DNA of 64,000 nucleotides from Bacteroidaceae bacterium. Its GTDB lineage: Bacteria; Bacteroidota; Bacteroidia; Bacteroidales; Bacteroidaceae. Positions within the stretch are counted from its first letter, which is position 1; each line of letters starts with the position of its first letter. A program made the translations under genes and the position numbers. The notes below the pieces were generated by a model, which made no database searches, had not been told where the DNA came from, and saw nothing but the letters and a program-made list of their open reading frames with translations. Positions 23,037 to 30,332 of the stretch are shown here, piece by piece. The DNA lies in NCBI GenBank assembly GCA_017546785.1, contig JAFYRW010000048.1, positions 1 through 64,000 on the forward strand. The letters run 5' to 3'.

Positions 23037-23786
23037 ATGGCACAAACAAATTCTATTCAAGTTTTCAATTCGCCCCAATTCGGGCAAGTTCGTACCGCAG
23101 GTACAAGTGACAACCCCCTTTTCTGCCTCGCAGATTTATGCAAGGCGTTGGATTTACATCCAAATGTTGTAAAGCAACGACTTACAAAGGATGTATGTTC
23201 AACATACCCCCTTGAAACAGCAGGCGGAATTCAGCAAGCAAACTTTGTCAACGAAGACGGTCTGTACGATGTAATCCTCGACAGCCGCAAGCCCGAAGCC
23301 AAACAATTCCGCAAGTGGGTAACAAGTGAGGTTCTCCCCTCAATCCGCAAGACAGGCGGATACTCTGTTCAACAGCTCTCCCGCAAGGAACTCCTTCAGT
23401 TGGCCCTCGAAGCCGAAGAAGAGAAAGAACGCCTACAACTTGTGAATATCGAGCAAGAGCATCAACTCAAGCTCCAAGCCCCAAAGGTAGAATACCACGA
23501 CAAGGTATTATCTTCCGAAGGTTACCTTACCGTCAATATGATAGCCGACTGCTTGGGTATCTCTGCAATCAAACTCAACAAACTGCTCTGCGAATGGGAT
23601 GTGCAATATTACGAGAGCAAGACCTACCACCTCAAAGCCAAATACCGCGATAAAGGTTATGTAGTCCACCGTCCGCACCCCTATGTCGATAGTCAAGGCA
23701 ACATCAAGACCCGACAGCAGATGTACTGGACCGAACTCGGTAAGCAGTTTATTCTCGATTTGTATAACAAGAAAATGGCAGCGTAA
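23037..23786 (+). CDS. Bro-N / KilAC phage antirepressor
   Basis: 249 residues. The N-terminal Bro-N domain (about 1-110; LADLCKALDLHPNVVKQRL, WVTSEVLPSIRKTGGY) is followed by a helical linker (about 118-150) and a KilAC domain (about 155-249; YLTVNMIADCLGISAIKLNKLL). Such proteins bind or displace phage repressors and can induce prophages independently of RecA, which matters here because the repressor seems non-cleavable. The leader shows elaborate RNA-level control. The frame stays open upstream to a GTG at 22989, but ATG 23037 starts the domain. Confidence 0.88.
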   Translation: MAQTNSIQVFNSPQFGQVRTAGTSDNPLFCLADLCKALDLHPNVVKQRLTKDVCSTYPLETAGGIQQANFVNEDGLYDVILDSRKPEAKQFRKWVTSEVLPSIRKTGGYSVQQLSRKELLQLALEAEEEKERLQLVNIEQEHQLKLQAPKVEYHDKVLSSEGYLTVNMIADCLGISAIKLNKLLCEWDVQYYESKTYHLKAKYRDKGYVVHRPHPYVDSQGNIKTRQQMYWTELGKQFILDLYNKKMAA

Positions 23787-23788
23787 CT

Positions 23789-24052
23789 ATGGAAAAGAAT
23801 GTATTTCAAAAAGCTAAAGAGTACGGTTTGATTGACGGATATATCCCAGTGAACAGTCCCTCATTTATGGTTGATTACTTCAGGCATATGGCCGATTCTG
23901 CAAGCAAAGAAGAAGACCTTCAGCAAGTGGCATCAATATTCAGAGATGCGGCGGCTATCATTGAGTTGCACACCCAGCATATGGAGATGATAGTCAATGC
24001 CTACGAAGGAGACAACCCACCTCGCAAAATCGAGGTCCTGGGTAAAGCATAA
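23789..24052 (+). CDS. Hypothetical phage protein (87 aa)
   Basis: Mostly helical, acidic protein (KEEDLQQVASIFRDAAAIIEL). Two bp after the antirepressor stop, hence probably co-transcribed from the locus-1 promoter. No family recognised. Confidence 0.6.
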   Translation: MEKNVFQKAKEYGLIDGYIPVNSPSFMVDYFRHMADSASKEEDLQQVASIFRDAAAIIELHTQHMEMIVNAYEGDNPPRKIEVLGKA

Positions 24053-24077
24053 TTTATTCATTGGGGAGGGAAAAGCA

Positions 24078-24239
24078 ATGAGTAAGTTACAGATTGAGAT
24101 GGACGCTAAGAACCGCGCCTACGCATTCATCATAGCATCGGGGTTGTTCCATAAGTTCGCAGAGTTCTGCGATATGACGGCAGACCTCAATCCACACGAA
24201 TTATGTATCAATATGCTTGCAATGCAGGCACAGCAGTAA
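24078..24239 (+). CDS. Small hypothetical protein (53 aa)
   Basis: ATG 24078 is preceded by GGGGAGGG, an unusually good Shine-Dalgarno for this genome. Helical with two Cys. Last gene before the terminator at 24245. Function unknown. Confidence 0.6.
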   Translation: MSKLQIEMDAKNRAYAFIIASGLFHKFAEFCDMTADLNPHELCINMLAMQAQQ

Positions 24240-24244
24240 CAACC

Positions 24245-24279
24245 AAGAGCCGCGAGATTTATTCTTACGGCTCTTTTTT
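24245..24279 (+). terminator. Intrinsic terminator ending the antirepressor-1 unit
   Basis: AAGAGCCG (24245-24252) pairs perfectly with CGGCTCTT (24268-24275), followed by T residues to 24279. It closes the transcript begun at 22770. Confidence 0.85.
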
Positions 24280-24303
24280 ACTCCCCTAAAAAACTCAAAC
24301 AAC

Positions 24304-24540
24304 ATGCTTATAGATAAAGAAGAACCTAAAAACAAGAGCCGGGATTTATTATTTGGTTCTTTGCTAATTTTGGATAGTGTAAAGAAGATTGGTAATACAT
24401 TAGGTTGGCTGTCGGCTAAACCGAAAATTGTTGTTCCCGAAGAGAGTGAGAACAGTTTTCCGCCTTCACCTTTCCGCTTTCACATTGAGTATATGACAGA
24501 AGAGGAAGTAATGAAATATTTAATATCAACAAAACAATGA
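24304..24540 (+). CDS. Hypothetical phage protein (78 aa)
   Basis: Charged N-terminus, central hydrophobic stretch (LLFGSLLILDSV), Pro-rich linker and acidic tail (EYMTEEEVMKYL). No family recognised. Overlaps the MazG-like gene by 4 nt. Confidence 0.55.
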   Translation: MLIDKEEPKNKSRDLLFGSLLILDSVKKIGNTLGWLSAKPKIVVPEESENSFPPSPFRFHIEYMTEEEVMKYLISTKQ

Positions 24541-24923
24541 AAGACAAAATAATCAACGAGGCACGTCGCGCCTGCGGCAGTGGTGCCCGCGCCATAGGCT
24601 TCGAGTTAGGCGCCGAATGGGTATTAACCCAAATCCTCCACATCAACGACCTTGCCCGGCAAGCATTTGACACAGCCATCATCAGGGGCAAGACAAATAA
24701 AGACCTCTCGCACAACGACACCTTCTTCGGCATCCTCGAAGAACTGAAAGAGTTCCGCCAGGCGAGCGAGGTCACCAAGAGTGAACACCTGCCGGAATAT
24801 ACCGAAGCCCAGGAAGAGTTGGCGGATGTACTTATCTGTTGCCTCACCGAGCTTCACCGCCGAGGCACCAACATCGAAGAGATTTTAAAAGCAAAGATTG
24901 ACTTTAACAAAACGATAGTATGA
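24537..24923 (+). CDS. MazG-like nucleotide pyrophosphohydrolase
   Basis: 128-residue all-alpha NTP-PPase-like protein. The metal-binding pattern is visible: EELKEFRQASE and, about 30 residues later, EELADVLI (ExxD). Family members hydrolyse (d)NTPs to monophosphates, and phage versions may remove damaged nucleotides or alter alarmone/nucleotide pools. Coupled by 4-nt overlaps to both neighbours. Confidence 0.75.
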   Translation: MKDKIINEARRACGSGARAIGFELGAEWVLTQILHINDLARQAFDTAIIRGKTNKDLSHNDTFFGILEELKEFRQASEVTKSEHLPEYTEAQEELADVLICCLTELHRRGTNIEEILKAKIDFNKTIV

Positions 24924-25810
24924 GTAATTTGTTTGCGCTCGAATTGGAGAACACTGCTATTTCTCGAATACGGAAATTTGCGACAATAGCAAACACCTTG
25001 GGATTTGAGATTGCGCTCGGGTTTTCCGGTGGTAAAGATAGCCAGGTTACTTATGACCTGTGTAAGCGTGCAGGGATACCGTTTAAAGCCTATTACAATG
25101 TTGCCTTTGAGAGTGCAACGACAAGGAAGTTTATTCGCGAGAATTACTCCGATGTCATCTGGCGCAGAGATCATAAGTTCGGTTTTATTGAAAACATAGG
25201 CAAGAATCATCAAGGTTTGTTACCGACGGTAGAATGTGCTTACTGTTGTGCCGATTACAAGCACAACCCAAAGTATGTGGATAAATGCTCTATCGTTGGG
25301 GTGCGCAAGGCTGAAAGCGCCGCGCGTTCATCAAGGACAGCCATCAGCTTCAAAAACAAGACAACCAAGAAGCGAATGGCTAAGGCTGTAGGTCAGTACT
25401 TTATAGAGAACTGCCAAAGCGTAGGAACAGCAAGCGTAATTCAATTATTGCCTATTGTTGATTGGATGGACGGTGAAGTCTGGGATTATATACACCGCCA
25501 CAACTTACCCATCAATTCAGAGTATAAAACGGCAAAAAGGGTAGGATGTATCGTTTGTCCGAAGCGAAATTTTACTCACAATTATAAAAGCCTGCTCCGT
25601 TATCCCAAGTTGATAGACGCATTCATTCGTGCTAAAGAAAAATCTCCGCGTTGCGACTGGATGATAACATCTGATAATGTTGATTATTCCAATGATAAGG
25701 TTTATTACATCTGCCGTTGGTTGAACAGGTCGTTTAGGACATTCAGTAAGAGACAGGAAAAAGAATACGAATTAGTCAAACAAGCATACATTAAGAAACA
25801 CAATGAGTAA
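24920..25810 (+). CDS. PAPS-reductase-like PP-loop protein
   Basis: 296 residues. PP-loop SGGKDS at about 36-41; cysteine pairs CAYCC (about 108) and CIVCPKR (about 212) probably hold a metal or Fe-S cluster; the C-terminus is basic and aromatic. Architecture is close to phage PAPS-reductase/DndC-type ATP-pyrophosphatases. Possible roles are sulfur transfer to tRNA or DNA, or sulfur metabolism. No dnd partners are nearby, so phosphorothioation is not supported. Confidence 0.75.
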   Translation: MSNLFALELENTAISRIRKFATIANTLGFEIALGFSGGKDSQVTYDLCKRAGIPFKAYYNVAFESATTRKFIRENYSDVIWRRDHKFGFIENIGKNHQGLLPTVECAYCCADYKHNPKYVDKCSIVGVRKAESAARSSRTAISFKNKTTKKRMAKAVGQYFIENCQSVGTASVIQLLPIVDWMDGEVWDYIHRHNLPINSEYKTAKRVGCIVCPKRNFTHNYKSLLRYPKLIDAFIRAKEKSPRCDWMITSDNVDYSNDKVYYICRWLNRSFRTFSKRQEKEYELVKQAYIKKHNE

Positions 25811-26087
25811 ACCATATTGCGGAGAGTGTAATTTCTTCTCCCACGAGAGCATAGACGGTTACGGCCAGTGCGATGTAACCGGCCGAGAGCAACAATGCAG
25901 CGACCAATGCACACTTTGTTATAAGACGATGACAGCAAAGCAAGCAGAAACCGTATTGCACCACTATCAAAAGTGGCGTAGAGGTGGAAAAGGCGAAATG
26001 CCACCTCCCTATGTAATAGGTCAAGCAATAGACCGGGCAATAATACACTTGAGAGAGCCGAGAAAATGGAAAGTGTGTAAACCTTAA
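25803..26087 (+). CDS. Cysteine-rich hypothetical protein (94 aa)
   Basis: N-terminal Cys array (CGECNFF, GQCDVTGREQQCSDQCTLC) suggests two zinc sites; the C-terminal half is helical and basic. Overlaps the preceding gene by 8 nt. No function recognised. Confidence 0.6.
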   Translation: MSKPYCGECNFFSHESIDGYGQCDVTGREQQCSDQCTLCYKTMTAKQAETVLHHYQKWRRGGKGEMPPPYVIGQAIDRAIIHLREPRKWKVCKP

Positions 26088-26090
26088 ATA

Positions 26091-26138
26091 CTTGTAGATA
26101 TTTCAAGTTTCTACAAGAATTTACATAAAATCTACAAG
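26091..26138 (+). repeat. CTTGTAGA/TCTACAAG inverted repeat with an extra copy
   Basis: CTTGTAGA (26091-26098) pairs with TCTACAAG (26110-26117), and a second TCTACAAG is at 26131-26138, just before the gene at 26143. The same 8-mer forms the terminator at 44056-44087. A weak terminator, or a binding site. Confidence 0.6.
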
Positions 26139-26142
26139 AATT

Positions 26143-26373
26143 ATGCAAGTATTTATAATTGGCACACCTCTGGAAACTGCAATAGCATTAGACCCATTGC
26201 GCCTGAATAAGCAGATTGTAGAGTGTCAGCAGATATTGGATGCGCTCAATGGCGATATTGAGAACGATTTTGTCGTAGTGTGCGGTCTTGATGATAGTCG
26301 TTGGAACGCATCAAAAGAGGTCATAGGTAACATTCACGACAACCCAGAGCTGCTGAAAGGAGGTGCGGAATGA
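26143..26373 (+). CDS. N-terminal remnant of a pyrimidine-dimer-glycosylase-like protein
   Basis: 76 residues. The opening MQVFIIGTPLETAIALDPLR and the LNKQIVECQQIL that follows match the conserved N-terminus of pyrimidine-dimer DNA glycosylase family proteins (LDxxRLxKQrvExxQIL). The usual downstream half with the HP/W motifs is absent, and the rest is short and acidic. It may be a shortened paralogue with another function. Overlaps the next gene by 4 nt. Confidence 0.5.
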   Translation: MQVFIIGTPLETAIALDPLRLNKQIVECQQILDALNGDIENDFVVVCGLDDSRWNASKEVIGNIHDNPELLKGGAE

Positions 26374-26654
26374 GTAAACATCATTGGAATAAAGATGTTC
26401 CATACGACACGATAATAAGGGTACTTCTAAAGAAAATTAAAAGCCAAGAAGAAGAGATAGAAGATTTGAAAAAGGAGAACATCGAAATAAATGTGGATAG
26501 AGTAATCAAGTCTTTTAGAAAATCCCTTGACTTGACACAGCATCAAATATTGCAATTAAAGTTGAACCCTTATTACTTATCACAAGTCCGAGAGAATTTG
26601 AATTTAAAGAACCAAATCAATAAACTAAAGCGTAATGAAAAATTGTCCTTTTGA
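26370..26654 (+). CDS. Coiled-coil hypothetical protein (94 aa)
   Basis: Highly charged helices (KKIKSQEEEIEDLKKENIEI; NLNLKNQINKLKRNEK). Overlaps the next gene by 20 bp and is coupled by ATGA to the previous one. Function unknown. Confidence 0.55.
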   Translation: MSKHHWNKDVPYDTIIRVLLKKIKSQEEEIEDLKKENIEINVDRVIKSFRKSLDLTQHQILQLKLNPYYLSQVRENLNLKNQINKLKRNEKLSF

Positions 26655-26856
26655 GGCTTGGCAGTTGATACAAGCAAGAGAAATATTAAAGTGGGTTAGA
26701 GATAACACTAATTTTGGTATAAATAGCATACAACTTGTAGAGATTATTGAAGATTTGCTTTTCAATATCGCGCACAACAAGTTAGGTCTTAAACCTATCA
26801 GTAAATGTACTATACAAGAACTACAAGAAGAACTTAATAAAAGATTAGGAAAATGA
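26635..26856 (+). CDS. Hypothetical phage protein (73 aa)
   Basis: Helical protein (AREILKWVRDNTNFGINSIQ; TIQELQEELNKRLGK). ATGA overlap with the next gene. No family recognised. Confidence 0.55.
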   Translation: MKNCPFEAWQLIQAREILKWVRDNTNFGINSIQLVEIIEDLLFNIAHNKLGLKPISKCTIQELQEELNKRLGK

Positions 26857-27179
26857 GCAATGGATTTGATATACCAAGCAATACGCATTTAGGTAATTCA
26901 CACGATTATTGGAAAGCGCCACAAAAGAATAGCAAACAAATAGTTATACAGCCTATGGAATGGGTAAAGATTGAGCGCGATGAGAGCGGGTTTGCAACAG
27001 AGGAGTGCTTGGATAAGATGTTTTCACATCTGCCAGTGGTACTACACTACAATAAAATGGGTGGAGGATACGATGTCTTAAATCCGCAAACAGAAAGTCT
27101 AAAAAAGTATTTTCGAGTGGGTGTGAAAACAAGCAAGACTTACACCCATTATTTATCAATACCGAAGTTGGAAGAATGA
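26853..27179 (+). CDS. Hypothetical phage protein (108 aa)
   Basis: Mixed alpha/beta, rich in Lys, Asn and Tyr; PMEWVKIERDESGFATEECL looks like a small recognition domain of phage hypothetical proteins. ATGA overlaps on both sides. Function unknown. Confidence 0.55.
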   Translation: MSNGFDIPSNTHLGNSHDYWKAPQKNSKQIVIQPMEWVKIERDESGFATEECLDKMFSHLPVVLHYNKMGGGYDVLNPQTESLKKYFRVGVKTSKTYTHYLSIPKLEE

Positions 27180-27403
27180 GCAATGTGAAAGTCCTTATAA
27201 AAGAGAAGCTAAACCAGTTAAGCAAAGAAGAGTTGGTTGATGCACTCGCAGATGTTTGCGCTATATATGTAACAGCAAACATCACTACACAATTAAGCAG
27301 TGCTAATTGCATTCAGCAGTGTGTGAATAATGTACAGACAAACCTACAGCAAGTCGATAATGTGTTAACACAAAGGTTGAATATTAACTTTAGGAAATTA
27401 TGA
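27176..27403 (+). CDS. Hypothetical phage protein (75 aa)
   Basis: Starts SNVKVLIKEKLNQLSKEELV; the rest is helical with a Gln/Asn-rich C-terminal half (CVNNVQTNLQQVDNVL). Overlaps the next small gene by 4 nt. Function unknown. Confidence 0.55.
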   Translation: MSNVKVLIKEKLNQLSKEELVDALADVCAIYVTANITTQLSSANCIQQCVNNVQTNLQQVDNVLTQRLNINFRKL

Positions 27404-27540
27404 CAGTAAAGGAACTTAAAGAAGCTCTGGCGAATGTGCCCGATGATGCAGAGGTGTTCAAATATATAACAGAGAAAAGTCTTGTAAACGTAAATGGTGT
27501 AAATTACGAAGAAGATATCAACATTTTTGAAATAGATTGA
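27400..27540 (+). CDS. Very small acidic protein (46 aa)
   Basis: MTVKELKEALANVPDDAEVF is a common opening of small phage proteins; the rest is acidic and ends in NIFEID. Start coupled to the previous stop. Two bp separate it from the next ATG. Confidence 0.55.
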   Translation: MTVKELKEALANVPDDAEVFKYITEKSLVNVNGVNYEEDINIFEID

Positions 27541-27542
27541 TT

Positions 27543-27815
27543 ATGACTCTACAAGAGAAAATAGACAAGTTGCCGTTGTGTATACCGCATTGGGATGAGT
27601 TGGATTATTATTTACGCATAGAAGTAACTGAAGAAGAAGTTTGTGTAAAATATGTGGCAGTTGAATTTGAGTTCATTGAAGTTGCCGAGGAATTTACATT
27701 ATTCGAAGTGTGCAATCAAAGTAAAGCCTACAATATCTCTCAACGCCTTGAAGATGTTGTTGACCGAGCATTGAAAGTAATTGAAAACAAAGAATGGGAA
27801 TTATGGAAAGTGTAA
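27543..27815 (+). CDS. Acidic hypothetical protein (90 aa)
   Basis: Very acidic, beta-rich middle (YLRIEVTEEEVCVKYVAVEF) and a C-terminal helix. High negative charge would suit a protein or DNA mimic, but no family was recognised. Overlaps the next gene by 13 bp. Confidence 0.55.
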   Translation: MTLQEKIDKLPLCIPHWDELDYYLRIEVTEEEVCVKYVAVEFEFIEVAEEFTLFEVCNQSKAYNISQRLEDVVDRALKVIENKEWELWKV

Positions 27816-27988
27816 TTAAATGGCAGACGGGAGTTCCAACAAAAAAAGGTAGATACATATTAAGTATAAAGGGAGGAAAAATAGATATGGATAACTGGTC
27901 TATCTATACAAAAAAATGGTATCACTACAATAATAATTATGTCGTTGCTTGGTGTCCTTTAAGTGAAATTGAACCTTATAAAGAGTAG
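27803..27988 (+). CDS. DUF551-like small protein (61 aa)
   Basis: WQTGVPTKKGRYILSIKGGK, W..W and VVAWCPLSEIEPYKE match DUF551-type phage proteins, which share a W-x-GxPxxxGxY start and a final W-x-P motif. Function unknown. ATG 27803 is preferred to ATG 27794 because the family starts near W. Ends in TAG, showing that amber is a normal stop here. Confidence 0.65.
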   Translation: MESVIKWQTGVPTKKGRYILSIKGGKIDMDNWSIYTKKWYHYNNNYVVAWCPLSEIEPYKE

Positions 27989-27990
27989 TT

Positions 27991-28425
27991 ATGAACGAAG
28001 ATTTTGTACCTTTTGAGTTGGCGGTAAAACTCAAGGAGAAAGGGTTTAAAGAGCAGTGTATTGCATATTATTGGGAAAAGATAAATGAACATACACCCTC
28101 TTTTTTAGTCGAAGATAATATGCCAGAAGATGGTCTTAATATATTAGATTTATTAAGCAACCATAATCGGGCAGAGTGGAGTCCTTTTATTGATGCTCCC
28201 ACAATCTCACAAGTCTTGAAGTGGTTGAGGGAGGAGAAGAATATATTTATTGTCATTGCAGCTAATCCAACACTTTCGACTAAAGATAAGATAGCGTATT
28301 ACTATCAAGTTTATTCTAACAGCAACGGTGTAACGAGTGATTATTACGAAAGCGAAGAGTGTTACACACAATGGGAAGATTGTGCGATAGATTCTATTAA
28401 ATATGTACTTGATAATTTGATATAG
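27991..28425 (+). CDS. Conserved-type Bacteroidales phage protein (144 aa)
   Basis: FVPFELAVKLKEKGF at the N-terminus, APTISQVLKWLREEKNI in the middle and AIDSIKYVLDNLI at the C-terminus form a pattern recurrent in Bacteroidales phages, of unknown function. It precedes the structured RNA at 28432. Confidence 0.65.
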   Translation: MNEDFVPFELAVKLKEKGFKEQCIAYYWEKINEHTPSFLVEDNMPEDGLNILDLLSNHNRAEWSPFIDAPTISQVLKWLREEKNIFIVIAANPTLSTKDKIAYYYQVYSNSNGVTSDYYESEECYTQWEDCAIDSIKYVLDNLI

Positions 28426-28431
28426 AAACAC

Positions 28432-28634
28432 AAACAACAACAGGTATGGTGTTAAGACACACCGTCTCCTAATGCGAAAATATGTGTAATCACAGGAGAC
28501 TAAGTTGCACTATGTGCGTAATTCAAATGTAACTTTGGGGTAATGGCGAAAAAGAGGTAGTAGCCATCTAAGCAGTTCGTCCGAAACTTGGTGACTATAA
28601 ACTATGATACAAACCTCCCTGTTGTTGTTTTTTA
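28432..28634 (+). ncRNA. About 200-nt structured RNA closed by a 13-bp end stem
   Basis: AAACAACAACAGG (28432-28444) is perfectly complementary to CCTGTTGTTGTTT (28618-28630), with further T to 28632. Inside are GGTGT/ACACC (28448/28459), GTCTCCT/AGGAGAC (28464/28494) and a GCAC-TAT-GTGC hairpin near 28507. No ORF of note spans it. The closing stem plus T-tract looks like a combined end stem and terminator of a discrete small RNA. No promoter was seen immediately upstream, so it may be processed from the operon transcript. Confidence 0.6.
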
Positions 28635-28646
28635 ATTTGATTTAAT

Positions 28647-29009
28647 ATGGAACTAAAATTTAACAGCCAAATCTGCACAACAAGGGAACAGAGCCAACGC
28701 CTTTTAGATTTGGGATTGAAACCCGAAACAGCGGATATGAGCCTAACGGTAGTATGTGGCGCAGAAATTGCACAATGGGTGGGAGAACTAAATAATCTCG
28801 GCAATATCAAAGTAAACGGCATTAGCGTTCCAAACGAAGAGGTTGAGAACATTCCCGCTTGGAGTCTACATAGGTTAATAGAATTGTATTCAGATGTAGA
28901 GGACACTTCTTTTTTGTGTATAAAAGATGTTTCTTATAAGTTGCTAATTTTCTGTATTGAAAAGGCAATTCATTGTGGTGCATTTAACAAAGAATACTTA
29001 AACGAATAA
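28647..29009 (+). CDS. Conserved-type phage protein (120 aa)
   Basis: CTTREQSQRLLDLGLKPETA and NIPAWSLHRLIELYSDV form a pattern often seen in small Bacteroidales phage proteins; function unknown. First gene after the structured RNA. Confidence 0.65.
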   Translation: MELKFNSQICTTREQSQRLLDLGLKPETADMSLTVVCGAEIAQWVGELNNLGNIKVNGISVPNEEVENIPAWSLHRLIELYSDVEDTSFLCIKDVSYKLLIFCIEKAIHCGAFNKEYLNE

Positions 29010-29011
29010 AT

Positions 29012-29200
29012 ATGAACGAAATTAGCATAATAATCAACGGAGTGAGGTATGATGCGGCAACCCCTCGATACGACGTTAGTTGTAACGAGTGCGATTTGGC
29101 TGACTTTTGCCAAAAAGCAGAGATGCACAGTTATACTTGCCTTGCTTTAATAGGCGTATACAGATGTTTCAAGAAATCCGATAAAAAGTTTGAGAAATGA
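29012..29200 (+). CDS. Small Cys-containing protein (62 aa)
   Basis: CNECDLADFCQKA plus a later Cys suggest a metal site; ISIIINGVRYDA forms an N-terminal beta hairpin. Overlaps the next gene by 4 nt. Function unknown. Confidence 0.6.
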   Translation: MNEISIIINGVRYDAATPRYDVSCNECDLADFCQKAEMHSYTCLALIGVYRCFKKSDKKFEK

Positions 29201-29424
29201 TAAAACCGATAGAAATAATTTGGGAGGTTGAAATTGCTGATAACGGAGCGATTATAAGACAACCACAACACGATGGCTCCACTATTGTTGAGGTTGCGGA
29301 GCTGAATGGTAATAACGAAAATAGAGTAGAAGCTAAGCTCGGCAAGTTGCTATACATCGAACTGCTCAACGAGCTAACAAGTAGCAATAAACACAAGGTA
29401 ACAATAACAATTGAAGCGCTATGA
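29197..29424 (+). CDS. Hypothetical phage protein (75 aa)
   Basis: Beta-rich (IEIIWEVEIADNGAIIRQP), ends with KHKVTITIEAL. Overlaps both neighbours by 4 nt. No family recognised. Confidence 0.55.
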   Translation: MIKPIEIIWEVEIADNGAIIRQPQHDGSTIVEVAELNGNNENRVEAKLGKLLYIELLNELTSSNKHKVTITIEAL

Positions 29425-29783
29425 AAACCCTACACTTGCCACTGAAAGCGAAGTGGTACGAAATGATTGAAAGCCTAATTAAAGGCGCAGAATACCGAGA
29501 TATAACAGCGTATTGGATTGTTCGTTTGTTTAGAGATGAAAACGGTCGCAAAATAACAAGGCTGACTGCTAATTTCTTGGCGAGTAATATCGAAATTCTT
29601 AAATGGTGGATAGAGTCGGGGAAATTGGTATTTAAGCCTTTTGATTTTGTCAAATTCTCCTACGGCTACACAAAGCGAACAATGACATTCGAGATAGAGA
29701 GTATAACAATCGGTAAAGGAAAGCCCGAATGGGGCGCACCAACCGAAGATGTGTTTATAATTAAACTTGGAAAGAGAGTATGA
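29421..29783 (+). CDS. ASCH-domain-like protein (120 aa)
   Basis: Opens with LHLPLKAKWYEMIESLIKGAEYR, resembling the ASCH start in which a helix ending in K/G-x-E-x-R lines the RNA-binding cleft; FVKFSYGYTKRTMTFEIESI and a GKPEWG motif follow. ASCH/EVE proteins bind RNA or modified bases. Phage role unknown. Coupled by 4-nt overlaps. Confidence 0.65.
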   Translation: MKTLHLPLKAKWYEMIESLIKGAEYRDITAYWIVRLFRDENGRKITRLTANFLASNIEILKWWIESGKLVFKPFDFVKFSYGYTKRTMTFEIESITIGKGKPEWGAPTEDVFIIKLGKRV

Positions 29784-29938
29784 CGACAGACGAAGCAAAG
29801 AAAGGACTGATGGTAGTCCACAGGGATAGCCCCATCGGAGAAACGCACGAACATTTTTACAGCGTATCAAGTGTAAATAGAGTGATTGAAAAATTGGTAA
29901 ACAAAATCAATGAGCTTGAAAATAGAATTAAGTTATGA
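29780..29938 (+). CDS. Small hypothetical protein (52 aa)
   Basis: TTDEAKKGLMVVHRDSPIGE then a C-terminal helix SVNRVIEKLVNKINELENRI, a coiled-coil-type oligomerisation tail. Overlaps the following disrupted gene by 4 nt. Confidence 0.55.
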   Translation: MTTDEAKKGLMVVHRDSPIGETHEHFYSVSSVNRVIEKLVNKINELENRIKL

Positions 29939-30138
29939 CAATCGAAACAAAGTACAACATCGGGGATGAGGTGTAGTTTAACCTCGAGGGCAAACCAAAA
30001 AAGATGAAAGTGTCCAACATCTTTATAAACCTTTCAGGCGTGCAAGTACTTGAGTTGAAAGCGGAAAGGATAATAGTATATACAAGTCCACTTTCTGTTT
30101 TTCCCACCAAAGAAGAACTATTAAAGAGTTTAATATGA
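29935..30138 (+). pseudogene. Small gene interrupted by an in-frame TAG
   Basis: The frame from ATG 29935 reads TIETKYNIGDEV, then TAG (29974-29976), then FNLEGKPKKMKVSNIFI and on to a TGA at 30138 that overlaps the next ATG. The conserved overlaps at both ends and the natural-looking continuation show one gene of 67 codons. The position after GDEV is usually aromatic, so TGG to TAG is a likely single change. Either inactivated or read through. Confidence 0.65.
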
Positions 30139-30278
30139 AAGCCTATGAATCCCCCCCTTACAGAATAGCCCATTCCACTTTTAACGGTGAAACACTCTGG
30201 GCGGTTGAGAAATGGCAACCCGAAGTAGAAGACTACGGAATAGTCCAAATCTTCACCTCCCAACTCAAAGCAGAATAA
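30135..30278 (+). CDS. Small hypothetical protein (47 aa)
   Basis: SPPYRIAHSTFNGETLWAVE, with a Trp-rich compact body. Start overlaps the stop of the disrupted gene. No family recognised. Confidence 0.5.
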   Translation: MKAYESPPYRIAHSTFNGETLWAVEKWQPEVEDYGIVQIFTSQLKAE

Positions 30279-30332
30279 CATCTATCAACCCTCCAGCGAG
30301 GAGGTAATATTAACCTTTAAAAATAAATCATT

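Noticed and set aside
22924-23172. 82-codon frame overlapping the antirepressor-1 leader and start (and a similar 82-codon frame at 46605-46853)
   Set aside because: Both cross RNA structures and run out of frame into the antirepressor. An icd-like coupled ORF as in P1 is conceivable, but neither has a ribosome-binding site and no similarity between the two was seen.
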